Below are positions 21,864-35,900 of a DNA stretch of 64,000 nucleotides, in pieces. A program made the translations under genes and the position numbers. This DNA comes from Tetradesmus obliquus. Taxonomy: Eukaryota > Chlorophyta > Chlorophyceae > Sphaeropleales > Scenedesmaceae. The notes under the pieces were generated by a model. That model was given only the letters and a program-made list of their open reading frames with translations. It did no database searches and was not told where the DNA came from. Location of the stretch: assembly GCA_030272155.1 (NCBI GenBank), contig CP126207.1, positions 682,001-746,000 on the forward strand, written 5' to 3'. Numbering within the stretch: position 1 is the stretch's first letter; every line of letters starts with the position of its first letter.

Positions 21864-24775
21864 CGCAGCGAATATCGGACACAGAACACTCGCAACATAC
21901 GAATGATGTCTGTGTGCCCCCCGCTCAGGCGATTGTCAACCCAGTCAAACCTCGGCCAAAGCACTCAACAACAGTCAAACCCTGCACATGGTCAAGTTTG
22001 ACCCACCTTGACAGTGCAGCTGCTACGTCCGCTACCGGCAGCGTGGCCTTCTGCCCCACTCCCAGTGGCTGCTCTGGAAAACCGGTCAAACCTTGGTCAA
22101 ACATATAAACCTCAGTGAGACATTGATCAAACGTGGTCAAACTTTGACCCACCTGGACAGCGCAGCAGCTGCAATTTGCCGCCTGAAGCGCCCCAGCATG
22201 GCCATGTGCCCAAACCACAGCACCTGCTCAAGAAACCAGTCAAACCTTGGTCAATAAGCAGAACGTCAGTCAAACCCTGATCAAGCATGGTCAAAGGTTA
22301 ACCCACCTTGACAGCGCAGCAGCTGCAATTCGCCGCCTGAAGCGCCCCAGCATGGCCATGTGCCCCACCCCAAGTAATTCTTCAAGGAATGTTGCCGATG
22401 CGATCAGCAGCCAGCAGTCGACAAACCTGCGGCAGTCAAACATCAGTCCAACACGGGTCAAACACGGGTCAAACATCAGTCAAACAAGCGGCACCAGCAG
22501 GGGGAAGATTCAGCGCCCAGCAACTTCTCAAGGAATGTCACTGATGCAGTCAGCAATCAGCAGCAAGCAGTCCACTGACCTGCAGCAGCCAAACAAGCGG
22601 CATGCAAACAAACATGTATATACGAAAGGTGCCCGCACAGTGGCAGTACTGTTGGGGACAGCAGTGGAGGGTCGAGTGTGCTATGCGCCACAGATCTAGA
22701 AGCGCCTCAAGACATTCAGTGGAAAGACAGGCGGTTGAACTCTTGACTAGTTGAAGCTGCAGAGACATACACACAGTGCAACCGCAACTATCATGGCCCA
22801 GCATTGCTTGAAGGTGTGTGGATGTGCATCTTCTGTGGAAATTTGCAAATGTTCTGTGCAAATTTGTCCCTGCATGCATGAGGCTAGCTCCACGCACCTG
22901 TGCAAACTCACGCCTGCGCTGCTGCTGCTGCTGCCGCTGCCGTCATCTGCTGCTGCTGCTGCTGCTGCGGGCTGCTGCTGCTCCGGCGTAGGTGCCAGCA
23001 GCGCGGGCAGCGCAGATGGAGCACCCAGGAACAGCCTGCAGGCGAGACAGCAGCAAAAGGAAGCTTCAAAATCCAACGAATGAGTGCCTGGCACATACGA
23101 AAGGGCTGTGTGATTCAGCAGCGCAGATGGAGCACCCAGGAACAGCCTGCATGCAGTGATGAGAGGCAGCAGCAAACAACAGATGTATTTTGAGTGTGTC
23201 TGGCACATGTGATGATGAGGTAACTGATTTTCAGTCAAGCGCAGGCAGCGCAGACGGAGCACCCAGGAACAGCCTGCAGGCGAGACAGCAGCAGCAGCAG
23301 CAAAAAATATTTGAGGGCCTTGAACATGTGCGGAAGGAATAGCTGAATATCACTTGGAAACCTCGATTATCCTGCCGTGCATAGGCCTTGTTTGATGTAG
23401 CAGCGCAGACGGCGCACCCAGGAACAACCTGCATGAGAGACAGCAACGCACAGTGACTGTAACATCCCATCGTTGATTCAGAAATTCAAAGGTTCAATGT
23501 GAAAAATGCCTGGCACGTAAGCAGGCAGCGCAGATGGAGCACACAGGAAGAGCCTGAATAAATAAATTCCAACAACAACACGAGGTGTGGTGTAGATGTC
23601 AGGCCACATATGATAGGGAGGCAGATGCATCTCTGTTACCCACTATCAACGTGTGTGCTGCCCGTTGACCTATATTCAGCAGTGCTGACAGGAGCACCAA
23701 CCATTGACGCTGCCACAGCTTTACACAACCAAGACCTGCGTGTAAACCGTTCAGAACCCTGAACCCAAAGGTGTACATAAACCTCACCTCGCTAACACCT
23801 CCAGGAACCCTTCCAGTACGTTCAAAACCTTGACCGGTAAGCCCTGCCGTGGCAGTGGCAACGCCTCATTGCCCACCAGCTGAGCCATGGCTTGGAAGCA
23901 CGCTGGCTCAGCTGTGCAAAAACATAAAAAGGGCCTGCTTGCACGCACTTCTGGAATTCAGACAGCAGCAGACAGCTCTTTTACACCCTCACCTCGCTAA
24001 CACCTCCAGGAACCCTTCCAGTACGTTCAAAACCTTGACCGGTAAGCCCTGCCGTGGCAGTGGCAGTGCCTCATTGCCCACCAGCTGAGCCATGGCTTGG
24101 AAGCACGCTGGCTCAGCTGTGCAAAAACATAAAAAAGGGCCTGCTTGCACGCACTTCTAGCATTCAGGCAGCAGCAGACAGCTCTTTTACACCCTCACCT
24201 CGCTAAAACCTCCAGAAAGCCTTCCAGTACGTTTAAAACCTTGACCGGTAAGCCCTGCCGTGGCAGTGGCAGCGCCTCGTTGCCCACCAGCTGAGCCATG
24301 GCTTGGAAGCACGCTGGCTCAGCTGTGCAAAAACATAAAAAGGGCCTGCTTGCACGCACTTGTAGAATTCAGACAGCAGCAGACAGCTCTTTTACACCCT
24401 CACCTCGCTAACACCTCCAGGAACCCTTCCAGTACGTTCAAAACCTTGACCGGTAAGCCCTGCCGTGGCAGTGGCAGTGCCTCATTGCCCACCAGCTGAG
24501 CCATGGCTTGGAAGCACGCTGGCTCAGCTGTGCAAAAACATAAAAAGGGCCTGCTTGCACGCACTTCTAGCATTCAGGCAGCAGCAGACAGCTCTTTTAC
24601 CCTCACCTCGCTAAAACCTCCAGAAAGCCTTCCAGTACGTTTAAAACCTTGACCGGTAAGCCCTGCCGAGGCAGTGGCAGCGCCTCGTTGCCCACCAGCT
24701 GAGCCATGGCTTGGAAGCACGGCAGCAGCAGCTGTGGCACATCGGCAGGGTATAGCTGCAAGAGACAAGTTTGAC

Positions 24776-24824
<49 letters not shown>

Positions 24825-24913
24825 GGCAAGCATTAGATCTCAGCCATGGCTTGGAAGCAGGGCAGCAGCAGCTGCAGCACGTCAGCAGGGTATAGCTGCA
24901 AGGTTCAAAGTTT

Positions 24914-24948
<35 letters not shown>

Positions 24949-25038
24949 GTGTGAGCTTCAGAGTTGGGCCATGGCTTGGAAGCACGGCAGCAGCAGCTGC
25001 GGCACATCGGCAGGGTACAGCTGCACAGCACAGGGTTT

Positions 25039-25071
<33 letters not shown>

Positions 25072-28000
25072 GCGTGTGAGCTTCAGAGTTGAGCCATGGC
25101 TTGGAAGCAGGGCAGCAGCAGCAGCGGCACATCGGCAGGGTACAACTGCACAGCAGGAATCGAGCAGCAGCAGAGGCAGCAGCAGCAGCAGCAGCGGCAT
25201 GGTCAGCAATGACGCAGCAGCACATGAGCGGGGCAGCAGCAGCTGCGGCACGCTCCCCGCTGAACCCTCACCTGCAGCAGGACATCCAGTGGTGCCAGCC
25301 CTTCTTGCGTCACGTCGTTTGCAACCAGCGTGCCCTAAACCCTGCCATGCTTCACATGCCTTAAACCCCAAGCCATGACCAGTGCCGCTAAACCCTTGAA
25401 ACTTCACTTGCAACATCACATCCACCAGCGCTGCTGCTGCCAGCCCTTCTTGCACCACCTCACTTGCCAGCAGCCCATCCTGAACCCTGCCATGCTTAAA
25501 CACGCACTAAAAGCCAAAGCCATTGCCAGGGTTGCTATACCCTTAAACTCTCACCTGCAACATGACGTCCACCAGTGCTGCTGCTGCCAGCCGTTCTTGT
25601 GTCACTTACTCGCCAGCAGCTCGCCCCGACCCTGCCATGCATACCACACACTAAACCCAAAGCCATTGCCAGGGTTGCTATACCCTTAAACCCTCACCTG
25701 CAACATGACGTCCACCAGCGCTGCTGCTGCCAGCCCTTCTTGCGTCACTTCACTGGCCAGCAGCGCCCCAGGCCGCGCCGGGGCCCCCGGTAAACCCTGC
25801 TGCTGCTGCTGTTGTTGCTGCTGCTGGTGCGCTGCTGCTGCTGCCGCCGTGTTTAAACCGCAGCTGTCGAGCACTGCTTTGCTGACTTGACGGATGGCGG
25901 CTGTCAGTGCTGCTGAGATGACCTCGCTGTACGGCTGCAGGGCTTGGCCAGCCTGCAGCAGCAGCAGCAGCAGCAGCAGCATCAGCAGCAGCAGCAGCAG
26001 CAGTAGCAGCAGCAGTGGCAGCAGCAGCAGCAGCAGCAGCAGAATATGGCGGCTGTCAGTGCTGCTGAAATGACCTCGCTGTACGGCTGCAGCGCTTGGC
26101 CGGCCTGCAGCAGCAGCAGCAGCAGCAGCAGCCATGAGAGCAGCAGCACCGCCTGATGATAACACACACATTGTCCGCAGCAACATCGCTCATGTTGCCT
26201 AGCAACCCCACAAGCTGAAGCGCAACCGGCCCAAACACAAAAAAAAAAAAAACATAATAGACCCCCAACACTTGTTTGAGACGTATTCTTGTGTGTTTCA
26301 CAGGCAATGGAACGCACCTGCAGCAGCAGGTAGGCCTCCAGTATCTGAAAGGCTGCGCTGTTGTCTGTGCCCCTCTTCAGCAGGTGGCTCATGTTGCCTA
26401 GCAGCCCCACCAGCTGAGGAGCCACAGCAGGCTCCACCGTCAGCACCACACCCCAAAACATCACAAAAAACACCCACAAAACCCTCAAAACACACCGTTT
26501 CCAGCCACTTTTTGGGCCTTTATGACAAGCTGAATCCCACCTGCAGCAGCAGGTAGGCCTCCAGTATCTGAAAGGCTGCGCTGTTGTCTGTGCCCCTCTT
26601 CAGCAGGTGGCTCATGTTGCCTAGCAGCCCCACCAGCTGAGGCGCCACAGCAGGCTCCACCGCCAGCGCCACACCCCAACATTTGAGAGCTTCTTCGACT
26701 AAAACCTCGGCTTCAGGGTTGTGCAGGTTTGTAGCATAGCCGAGCAGAGGGTACATGACCGCTTGCACCTGCGGGCAGCAGCAGCAGCAGCAGTTTAGGG
26801 TCTCCTCGACTAACACTTCTGCTTCAAGGTTGTGCAGGTTTGTGGCGTAGCCGAGCAGCGGGTACATCACGGCTTGCACCTGCAAGCAGCAGCAGCAGCA
26901 GCAGCATTTGAGAGTCTCTTCAAGTAGCACCGGCTTTGGAAATATAAAAGGTTGATGGCGTTGCTGCGCAATGCGTACATCACTGCTTGCACTTGCAGCA
27001 GCAGCAGTGGAGTCGGCAAGTGATGATTGATCATGCTTGCGCTTTGCAGGCGCCCATCTAGACCACCACAGCATGTATCATTCATGTGACAACGACCAAG
27101 ATGGGTCATAACAGCCATCATTGCAATGTGCAGCCGCAACCATCAGTTGAGCCCAACATCACAGCAGCATCTATAACAGCAGCTAAAATACATCTGTTGA
27201 GTTGGCCATGGCTGCGTGCCGCAGCTTGCCAACAAGGTGTGTTATGACAGCCATCAGCGCACTGTGCAGCCTCGCCTATCTCAGGAGGCAAATGACAAGA
27301 CGACAGTGAATCATAACATATATAACGATCCAAACAGACCTGCTTGTTGGCCATGGCTGCGTGCCGCAGCTTGTCCACAAGGTGTGTTGTAACAGCCATC
27401 AGCACACTGTGCAGCCTCGCCTATCTCAGGAGGCAAATGACAAAACGGCAGTGATTCATAACGTATATAACGATATAAACAGACCTGCTTGTTGGGCAAT
27501 TAATTATAAATGATAATTCTCATTTTACAAAAACGTGCCGCAGCTTGCCCACAAGGTGTGTTGTAACAGCCATCTGCAGCACAAACCAACAAGTTGAAAG
27601 ATGATTCAAAACAATAAAATAAATAACGCACCTGCTCATTAGCCATGGCAGCATGCCGCAGCTTGCCAACCAGATGTGTTATAACAGCCATCAGCGCACT
27701 GTGCAGCCGCGCCAGAGCACCTGTGTCAGCGTTGCCGCCGCTGGCCTGCTTGGTGGATGCCTGCCACACCTGCAGCAGCAGCATTCAAAAAACACGACAT
27801 AAAGCTGTTAGTGTTTTGAGTGCGCGATGCACTCTGTTTGCAGTGTGTTTGCTGTGTCAGCGTTGCCGCCGCTGGCAGCATTCAAGAGCCAAAACACTAA
27901 TAGGTTTAGGGTTGATGAGTGGATGGGGGCAGTGTCTGCTGGTGCACCTGTGTCTGCATTGCCGCCGCTGGCCTGCTTGGTGGACACCTGCCACACCTGC

Positions 28001-29066
28001 AGCGGCATCAGCAGCAGCAGCAGTAGCAGCCGGGATTGTGTAATTCAAATTTGGAGTATGCTGGAAGAAGCCTGGCTGCAGTGACGTTGCTTCAACACCC
28101 TAAATACAGACAGTGCTGCTGCATATGCCCAGAGTGTGTTGCTGCAGCAGCCACTAACAATGCAGGCAGGAACAAACATGGACACTCACAACAGCCAAAT
28201 CAACTCACTATTTGGCGTGATTGGTCAGCGACTTCAGGTCTATAATCTACTTCAAACACAAAAAAATTCAACAGCCCTTATCTCCCTTCAAATCTCAACT
28301 CACCCCTGGCAGTGCTGCTGCGGGCTGCTGCTGCGAGTGCTCCCAGGTGTGGCTGCAGCCGCTCTCACCTGTGGCAGTTGAGAGATCTGGGCCTTACCCT
28401 ATATTCAGTAGTTGAAATAGAACACATGAATACCCGGAAACCCAAAAACCCGTAGCCCCCACTCACCCCTGGCAGTGCCGCTGCCAGTGCCCCCAAGTGT
28501 GGCTGCAGCCGCTCCCCTGCCGCCTCCGCCACAACTGACACCAGCTGCAGCAGACGCACGCTGCTCTCAACCTGCAACAATGCAAATAACAGCAGGGTTT
28601 AGCAATGTAACAAATGATCTTTTTGTGTTGCTGTACCTGGGGGTGGCGGGTGTCATCAGCTGAAACATGCTGCAGCTGACAGACGCGTGCTTGCAGCTGC
28701 ATGTGTTGCTTGCCGGTCACAGCAGCCAACCACGTGGCATCCGACAGTCTAGCTTGTTATCTGCTGTTATTTATGTTATTGTTACAAATGTTGGCGTAGT
28801 ACAATGTCATTTCGCTCAGGCGTCCAAGCAGCCCAAACACGTGTGCCAGCAGCTGCTCCAGGATGCCAGTCAGCACAGCCACCTAATTGACAAATGCATG
28901 TCACTATGTTGCCCACTTGTTCTTTTGGTTGTCACATAACAGTTAGGTAACATGCTCACCTCGCTCAGCCGCCCCAGCAGGCCAAACACGTGTGCCAGCA
29001 GCTGCTCCAGGTTGCCAGTCAGCACAGCAAGGCGCCACTCCAGCCGCTCCCGGGCAGCAGTGACAG

Positions 29067-29117
<51 letters not shown>

Positions 29118-30683
29118 GTTGTTACCAGAAGTGATGCCGGGCGGCTCCATATGTGAGCCGATACCGAAACACAAAGAGTGCGAGATATGCGTACGGCTTG
29201 CAAATCGCACGATCGAGCTGCAACCCAAGCGGGACAGAAAAACAAAACTCAAATGGTGCGCCGCACCCAATCCAAACCCAAGCCAAAACTGCCTAGTACA
29301 TCAGCACTTCACCCCCAAGCCTCAACCTCAACACCCTGCATGCCCGCAGCAGCTGTTATTTTTGCATCAACTGCTGCCTTCAGCACTTCACCACCGACTG
29401 AACCCCAAGCCAATTCTGCCTAAAACTCCATGTTTCCAAATCGCGGAACCCACCTCATCGTCCTGCACGCCCTGTGCAGCTGACAGTGCTGCATCCACTG
29501 CAGCCTTAACATTGCACCACCGACTAACCCCCCAGCCAAACCTGCCTTCAACACTATCCTGCACGCCCTCAGCAGCTGACGACGATGCATCTACCTGCTG
29601 CCCTCAACACTTCACCACCGACTCAACCCCGAGCCAAACCTGCCCAAAACACTAGCTTTGGAACCCCAAGCCCATCTCATTATCCTGCACACCCCCAGCA
29701 ACTGACAGTGCTGCATCCACTGCTGCTGCCTTCAACAATACACCACCGCTAAACCACATACAAAATCTGTGTAAAACCCTTTTGAACCCCCTTCCAAATC
29801 CCAAAACCCACCTCATCATCCTGCACGCCCTCAGCAGCTGACAGTGCCGCATCTACTGCTGCTGCATTGCCCACAGTCAGCCCTGGCAGCTGCGCCGCTC
29901 CTGTTCCTTTCTTTTTTGAGGCTGCTAGCTTGGCAGCAGCAACCTGTGCAACAGCAGCAGCAGAAGCAGCAGGAGCCACATGTCACCCACTGTTAGCCCT
30001 GGCAGCTGCGCCGCTCCTGTTCCTCTTTTTTGTGAGGCTGCTAGCTTGGCAGCAGCAACCTGTGCAGCAGCAGCAGCAGCAGCCACATGTCACTCACAGT
30101 CTGCCCTAGCAGCTGCGCGGTTCCTGTTTTCTAAGGCCACAAGCTTGGCAGCAGCAAACTGTGCAGCAGCAGCAACAGCAGCAACAGCAGCCCCATGTCA
30201 CCACAGAAGCCCTGGCAGCTGCGCCGCTCCCGTGCCCTCTTTTAGGTTCCAGCAGATATTGAAGAAATCTGAAGCCAGAAAGCATCCTCACCTGGTCCAG
30301 TATCGCCTGGTCGTCAAGGATCTGTATCGCCAGCAGCAGCACGGCCTGTACCGCCTGCAGTGCCACCACGAAGTCACGTGCCCCGATGTACCAAACAATT
30401 GCAGACGTGCGCCCTACGTGTTTCAAGTTTAGAGGTGTTCAAAACCAATTGACTGAGCTGAAAACAGACAGATCACCATGAATACCGTGCACGCGCACCT
30501 GGTCCAGTATCGCCTGGTCGTCAAGGATCTGTATTGCCAGCAGCAGTACAGCTTGTACCGCCTGCAGCGCAACCACCAGGTCCCGTGCCCCAATGTGTGC
30601 CACTGACAGGCCCCACGCGTCTACCCATTGCTCCCTGTCGAGCTCAGTGCCGCACGCACCGACCAGCCACAGTGCACGAGCCT

Positions 30684-30718
<35 letters not shown>

Positions 30719-30952
30719 GTGTTCAGCCACTGACAGGCCCCAGGCGTCAACCCACTGCTCCTTTTCGAGCTCAGTGCCGCATGCGCCAACCAGCCACAGC
30801 GCACGAGCCTGCAGCAGCAGCAGCAGCAGCAGCAGCGGCAGCGGCAGCAGTGTGATCAGCCACTGACAGGCCCCAGGCATCAACCCACTGCTCCCTTTCG
30901 AGCTCCGTGCCGCAAGCCCCCACGAGCCACAGCGCACGAGCCTGCAGCAGCA

Positions 30953-30983
<31 letters not shown>

Positions 30984-31089
30984 TGTGATCAGCCACTGAC
31001 AGGCCCCAGGCATCAACCCATTGCTCCTTTTCGAGCTCCGTGCCGCAAGCCCCCACGAGCCACAGCGCACGAGCCTGCAGCAGCAGCAA

Positions 31090-31144
<55 letters not shown>

Positions 31145-31955
31145 GTAATCAGCCACTGACAGGCCCCAGGCGTCGACCCATTGCTCCCTTTCGAGCTCAG
31201 TGCCGCAAGCACCAACCAGCCACAACGCCCGTGCCTGCAGCAGCAGCAGCAGCAGCAGCGGCAGCAGCGGCGGCAGCGGCAGTTGCAATGGCAAGCACTA
31301 ATGTAACGGCTGGCACACCAAGCTGGACATACCACAAAAGAGAGCGAAAGAAGAGTCTCAAAAACTGGCGATTGCACCTAAAACACCGCAAACAGAGCAC
31401 AAACAGAACGTAAAGTTACCTGTTCACACATGCAGCACAGCTGCGTAATGTCTAGCAAGCACTGCCTGCTGTGCCAAAAAAGGCAGGCAGCCACAATCTG
31501 CACATATGAAATATATATTTCCCAGCAAAACCTGCCAGTACAACCAACTATACAGCAGAAACAGAGCAGAAAATCAAGGAAGTTTGGCTGTCGCTTACCT
31601 GCAGCACCGCAGCAATGATGTCTGGGGACTGCTCCCCTGCTGTGCCCAAAAAGGCCGGCAGCCTGCTGCGCAGCAGGCCGGCCAGCTCGCTGGCATACCG
31701 TCCAAGGAAACTGCTGACAACACCCCCCAAAAAGACAACTTTGCTGCTTCAGCACAAAGCTTTGAAACATACAAACCTGGCTTCTGCCTACCTGCAGCAC
31801 CGCTGCGATGATGTCTGGTGACCCCTCGCCTGCTGTGCTCAAAAAGGCCGGCAGCCTGCTGCGCAGCAGGCCGGACAGTTCGCTGGCGTACCACTGGCTG
31901 AAGGGTACAATGCTTGACACGTGGCTGTAGCCCTCGCCGATGCACCTGCAGCAGC

Positions 31956-31987
<32 letters not shown>

Positions 31988-32886
31988 CAAGTCAGGGCAG
32001 TGTGCAGCACAAGTCAGGGCGGTGTGCAGCGGCAGGGGCAGCAAAAGACCAGCACACGGTTGAGGGAACGAGATTAACGAGATTGGCTGCCGCCGTGGAA
32101 CGTGATGCGCTGTCAAGTGTTCATGCACAAGTCCTGTGCTGAAGACGTGCTGCGCTGAAGACGACTTCAATGCGCATCACACGCTGCATTTCTGAAACAG
32201 CAGATAGTAGTAGCAATCCAAAAAGGATTGTATATGAAAGATACAGTACAAACATCAAATTCTATTGTTGCATTTGCTATGCCGTTCTGCAGCGTTTGTG
32301 ATACTTGCCCCACATGAAGCATGCCCCACTCATGAGTTGGCACACCACAATTAAACCATGCATGTGATATGCCAAACAAGCCCTGCGCAGGCTTACGTCC
32401 ACAATTCACATTGTTACTGAATACATAAATTCAGTTTTATGTACATCACCACAGCTGGACTAAATGGAACGCCTGCTGAGGAGCACTTTGGCATTGCCAC
32501 ACGTCTAAGAATTGAGTTTCATAGGGAGCAGCAAACAATGCCCCACCTGTAGCAGGCCTCCCGCATGAGCGCCATCTGCGCCATGTTTTATGAATTATGC
32601 AATTTGATTTGAATAATTTATTGGTCATACTACATATTGCCCCACCTGTAGCAGGCCTCCCGCACGAGCACCATGAGCGCCATGTTATTGAGTTATAAAA
32701 GTTGTTATATAAATTTTGATTTATTATAAATTATTATATTATATATTATTATATGTTAAATAATTACAATATACTATATGCAATTTGTTATATGATTTAT
32801 TGGTTATTTGTTTTTGGTATATATGTTGCCCCACCTGTAGCAGGCCTCCCGCATGAGCACTATATCAGGGCTGCCCTCGCCAGCAG

Positions 32887-32919
<33 letters not shown>

Positions 32920-35900
32920 GGCAGCAGCAGCAGCAGCAGCACAACATGTGTGTCAGCTGCAGCAGCGTCGACAAAATGCACAGGCCACAACAATGCAATG
33001 ATATCATAGGCAGCATGGAAACAGCAACCGAAACGTATGGCAAGGCATACGTTTTGTGCTTGGCAGACGGCAGAATATCCTCAGCACATTCACACATACA
33101 TTAGCCTAAACCCCACCTGCAGGCGAGCTGTGAGGTTTATGAGGGCTTGTGCCACCTCCTCGCCACCTCGCTCCAGCATGCACAGCAGCAGCCCGTAACC
33201 CTAAACCACAACCGCCATACAGCCATGCAGTCGGCTTTTTGTGGAATCAATCTAAACCCCACCTGCAGGCGTGCTGTGAGGTTTATGAGGGCTTGTGCAA
33301 CCTCCTCTCCTCCTCGCACCAGCATGCACAGCAGCAGACCAGTCCACAAAAGCAAAAGAAAACCACAGCCCCAACAAAACCTTGCTACCAGGGTTTTGCG
33401 ATGCACTCCTAAACCCCACCTGCAGGCGTGCTGTGAGGTTTATGAGGGCTTGTGCCACCTCCTCGCCCCCTCGCTCCAGCATGCACAGCAGCAGCCCCAC
33501 GCCAACCGGCCTAGGTGTATCAGCATCGGGCCCTGACTCTACCTCAATGGACCTGCAGCAATTAAAAAATACACATAGTCAGCACACTGCAAGATAAACA
33601 AAAGCAATCTGTTTGACCAAACGCTAAGGTAGCGCTGTGCACAGCAGCAGCCCCACTCCCATGGGGCGGGGCGTGTCAGCATTGAGGCCTCACTCAATTG
33701 ACCTGCAGCACAATTGACAATAATAGTGACAACATTAGTGAAAGCTTATCGCGGACCACTGCAGTACATGACAGCTGCAATGGTCTACATGACACCTGCA
33801 ATGGTGTGGCTTAATGCTGACGGCAATGCTGTGTGCAGCAGCAGCCCCACGCCAAGTGGCCTGGGAGTGTCTGCATTGAGACCTGACTCCACCTCAATCG
33901 ACCTGCAGCACAAGTGACGATAGTAGTGGAAGCTTATCACGGACCACTGCAGTACATGACAGCTGCAATGGTCTACATGACACCTGCAATGATGTGGCTC
34001 AATGCTGACGGCAATGCTGTGTGCAGCAGCAGCCCCACGCCAAGTGGCCTGGGAGTGTCTGCATTGAGACCTGACTTTACCCTCATCGACCTGCAGCGCA
34101 GTTGACAATATTAGTGGAAGCTTAACTTGGATAATTGCAGTACATGACAGCTGCAATGGTGTGGCTTAATGCTGACGGCAATGCTGTGTGCAGCAGCAGA
34201 CCCACGCCAAGTGGCCTGGGAGTGTCTGCATTGAGACCTGACTCCACCTCAATCGACCTGCAGCGCAGTTGACAATATTAGTGGAAGCTTATCTTGGATG
34301 ACTGCAGTACATGACAGCTGCAATGGTGTGGCCTGGAGCTGATGGTAATGCTGTGTGCAGCAGCAGCCCCACTCCCACAGCGTCGACACCTGACTCAACC
34401 TCAATTGACCTTGCAGGAATATTCATACGTCGAAAAGATGATGATAATTTCACACACACTTGATTCAAATGATAACAGCACACGCAGGCCTGGAGCTTCG
34501 GGACAGACTGCCCGTGCTGTGCATAGCAGCCTAAACCGCTGCACAGCCGCAGGTCTATGCCACTGCACATGAAGAAAAAAAATTGATACTTTTGCATTTT
34601 ATGTTACGGATTGTTACATGACATGTTATGTAACACACCTGATGTAACCCTCCGGGTCGCTGCTCCACTCCTCCAGCTCCTCGTGCGTCAGCGCCACATA
34701 CTTCAGCACCAGCGCCTCCACCACCGCAGACACCTGCAAAAGTAACAGGTTAAAATAACACAAAAATAACATGTGAATAATGATGACAAATTACGGCACC
34801 TAATGTGTCGCTCTGCAGCTCCTCGTGCGTGAGTGCCACGTACTTGAAGCATCAGTGCCTCCACCACCGCAGACACCTGCAAAAGTAACAGTTTCAAATA
34901 CACAAAAATAACATGTGAATTATAGTGACAAAAAATCACGGCACATAATGTGTCGCTCTGCAGCTCCTCATGCGTGAGCGTCACTTACTTGAGCACCAGC
35001 GCCTCCACCACCACAGACACCTGCAAGAATGACAACGTGAAATAACACAAGAATAACATGGCATACTGTTATGTGGCAAATCACGGCATGGACTGTGTCT
35101 GCTGCAGCTCCTCATGTGTCAGCGCCACATACCAGCGGCTCCATCACTGCAGACACCTGAAAAGGAAAGATACATGTTCAGCCGGATGTTTGTGACACAT
35201 GGTGTACGGCGGGCAGTTCAGGGTCCGCCTTCCAATCGCTCGTCCAACAGCACCAGGCAGATAACAGCGAGTAAAAATTAACACTGACACATCCCTCCTG
35301 CTCCTTTGACAGCAGCTGCTGCAGCGCCTCTGCTGCTATGCGCCCCTGCGCCCCGCCACAACACAAAGACACAGCAAGAAAGAAACTTGCACAAATAACA
35401 ACAGGCTGTCGAGGACAACAACAGTACCTGAATCACGCTCATGATTTACCTAGCAATGTCATTCTAGTACATTTGCATGCACTACAGCCACCAAGCATCA
35501 TCCCACCCACCTGCTCCTTTGACAGCAGCTGCTGCAGCGCCTCTGCCGCCACGCGCCCCTGCGCCCTGCCTCAATACAACGACACCAAAAGCGAAGCAGG
35601 ACCGAAAGCAGCACGCATCACAACAAAATGGCATGCCGATCATTGCAAAGTGATCACCAGGCACGCAACGTATAGCACAACCAATTTCTGCAACATCCAA
35701 CACAATACAACAACGAACGCATGCCACAACAGCGCACCTGCTCCTTTGACAGCAGCTGCTGCAGCGCCTCTGCCGCAACCCGCCCCTGCGCCCGCCCGCC
35801 GTCCTGCCGCTGCTGCTGCTGCTGCCGCTGCTGCTGCAGCCGAGCCAGCAGCTCAGGCGCTACAGCCACGCCTGCCTTGCTGCGCAGTGCTTCAATCAGG

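Noticed and set aside
23783..24666. Transposable element or satellite of external origin
   Set aside because: The repeated unit is importin exon 21 sequence with its own donor; no terminal repeats, target-site duplications or transposase were seen.
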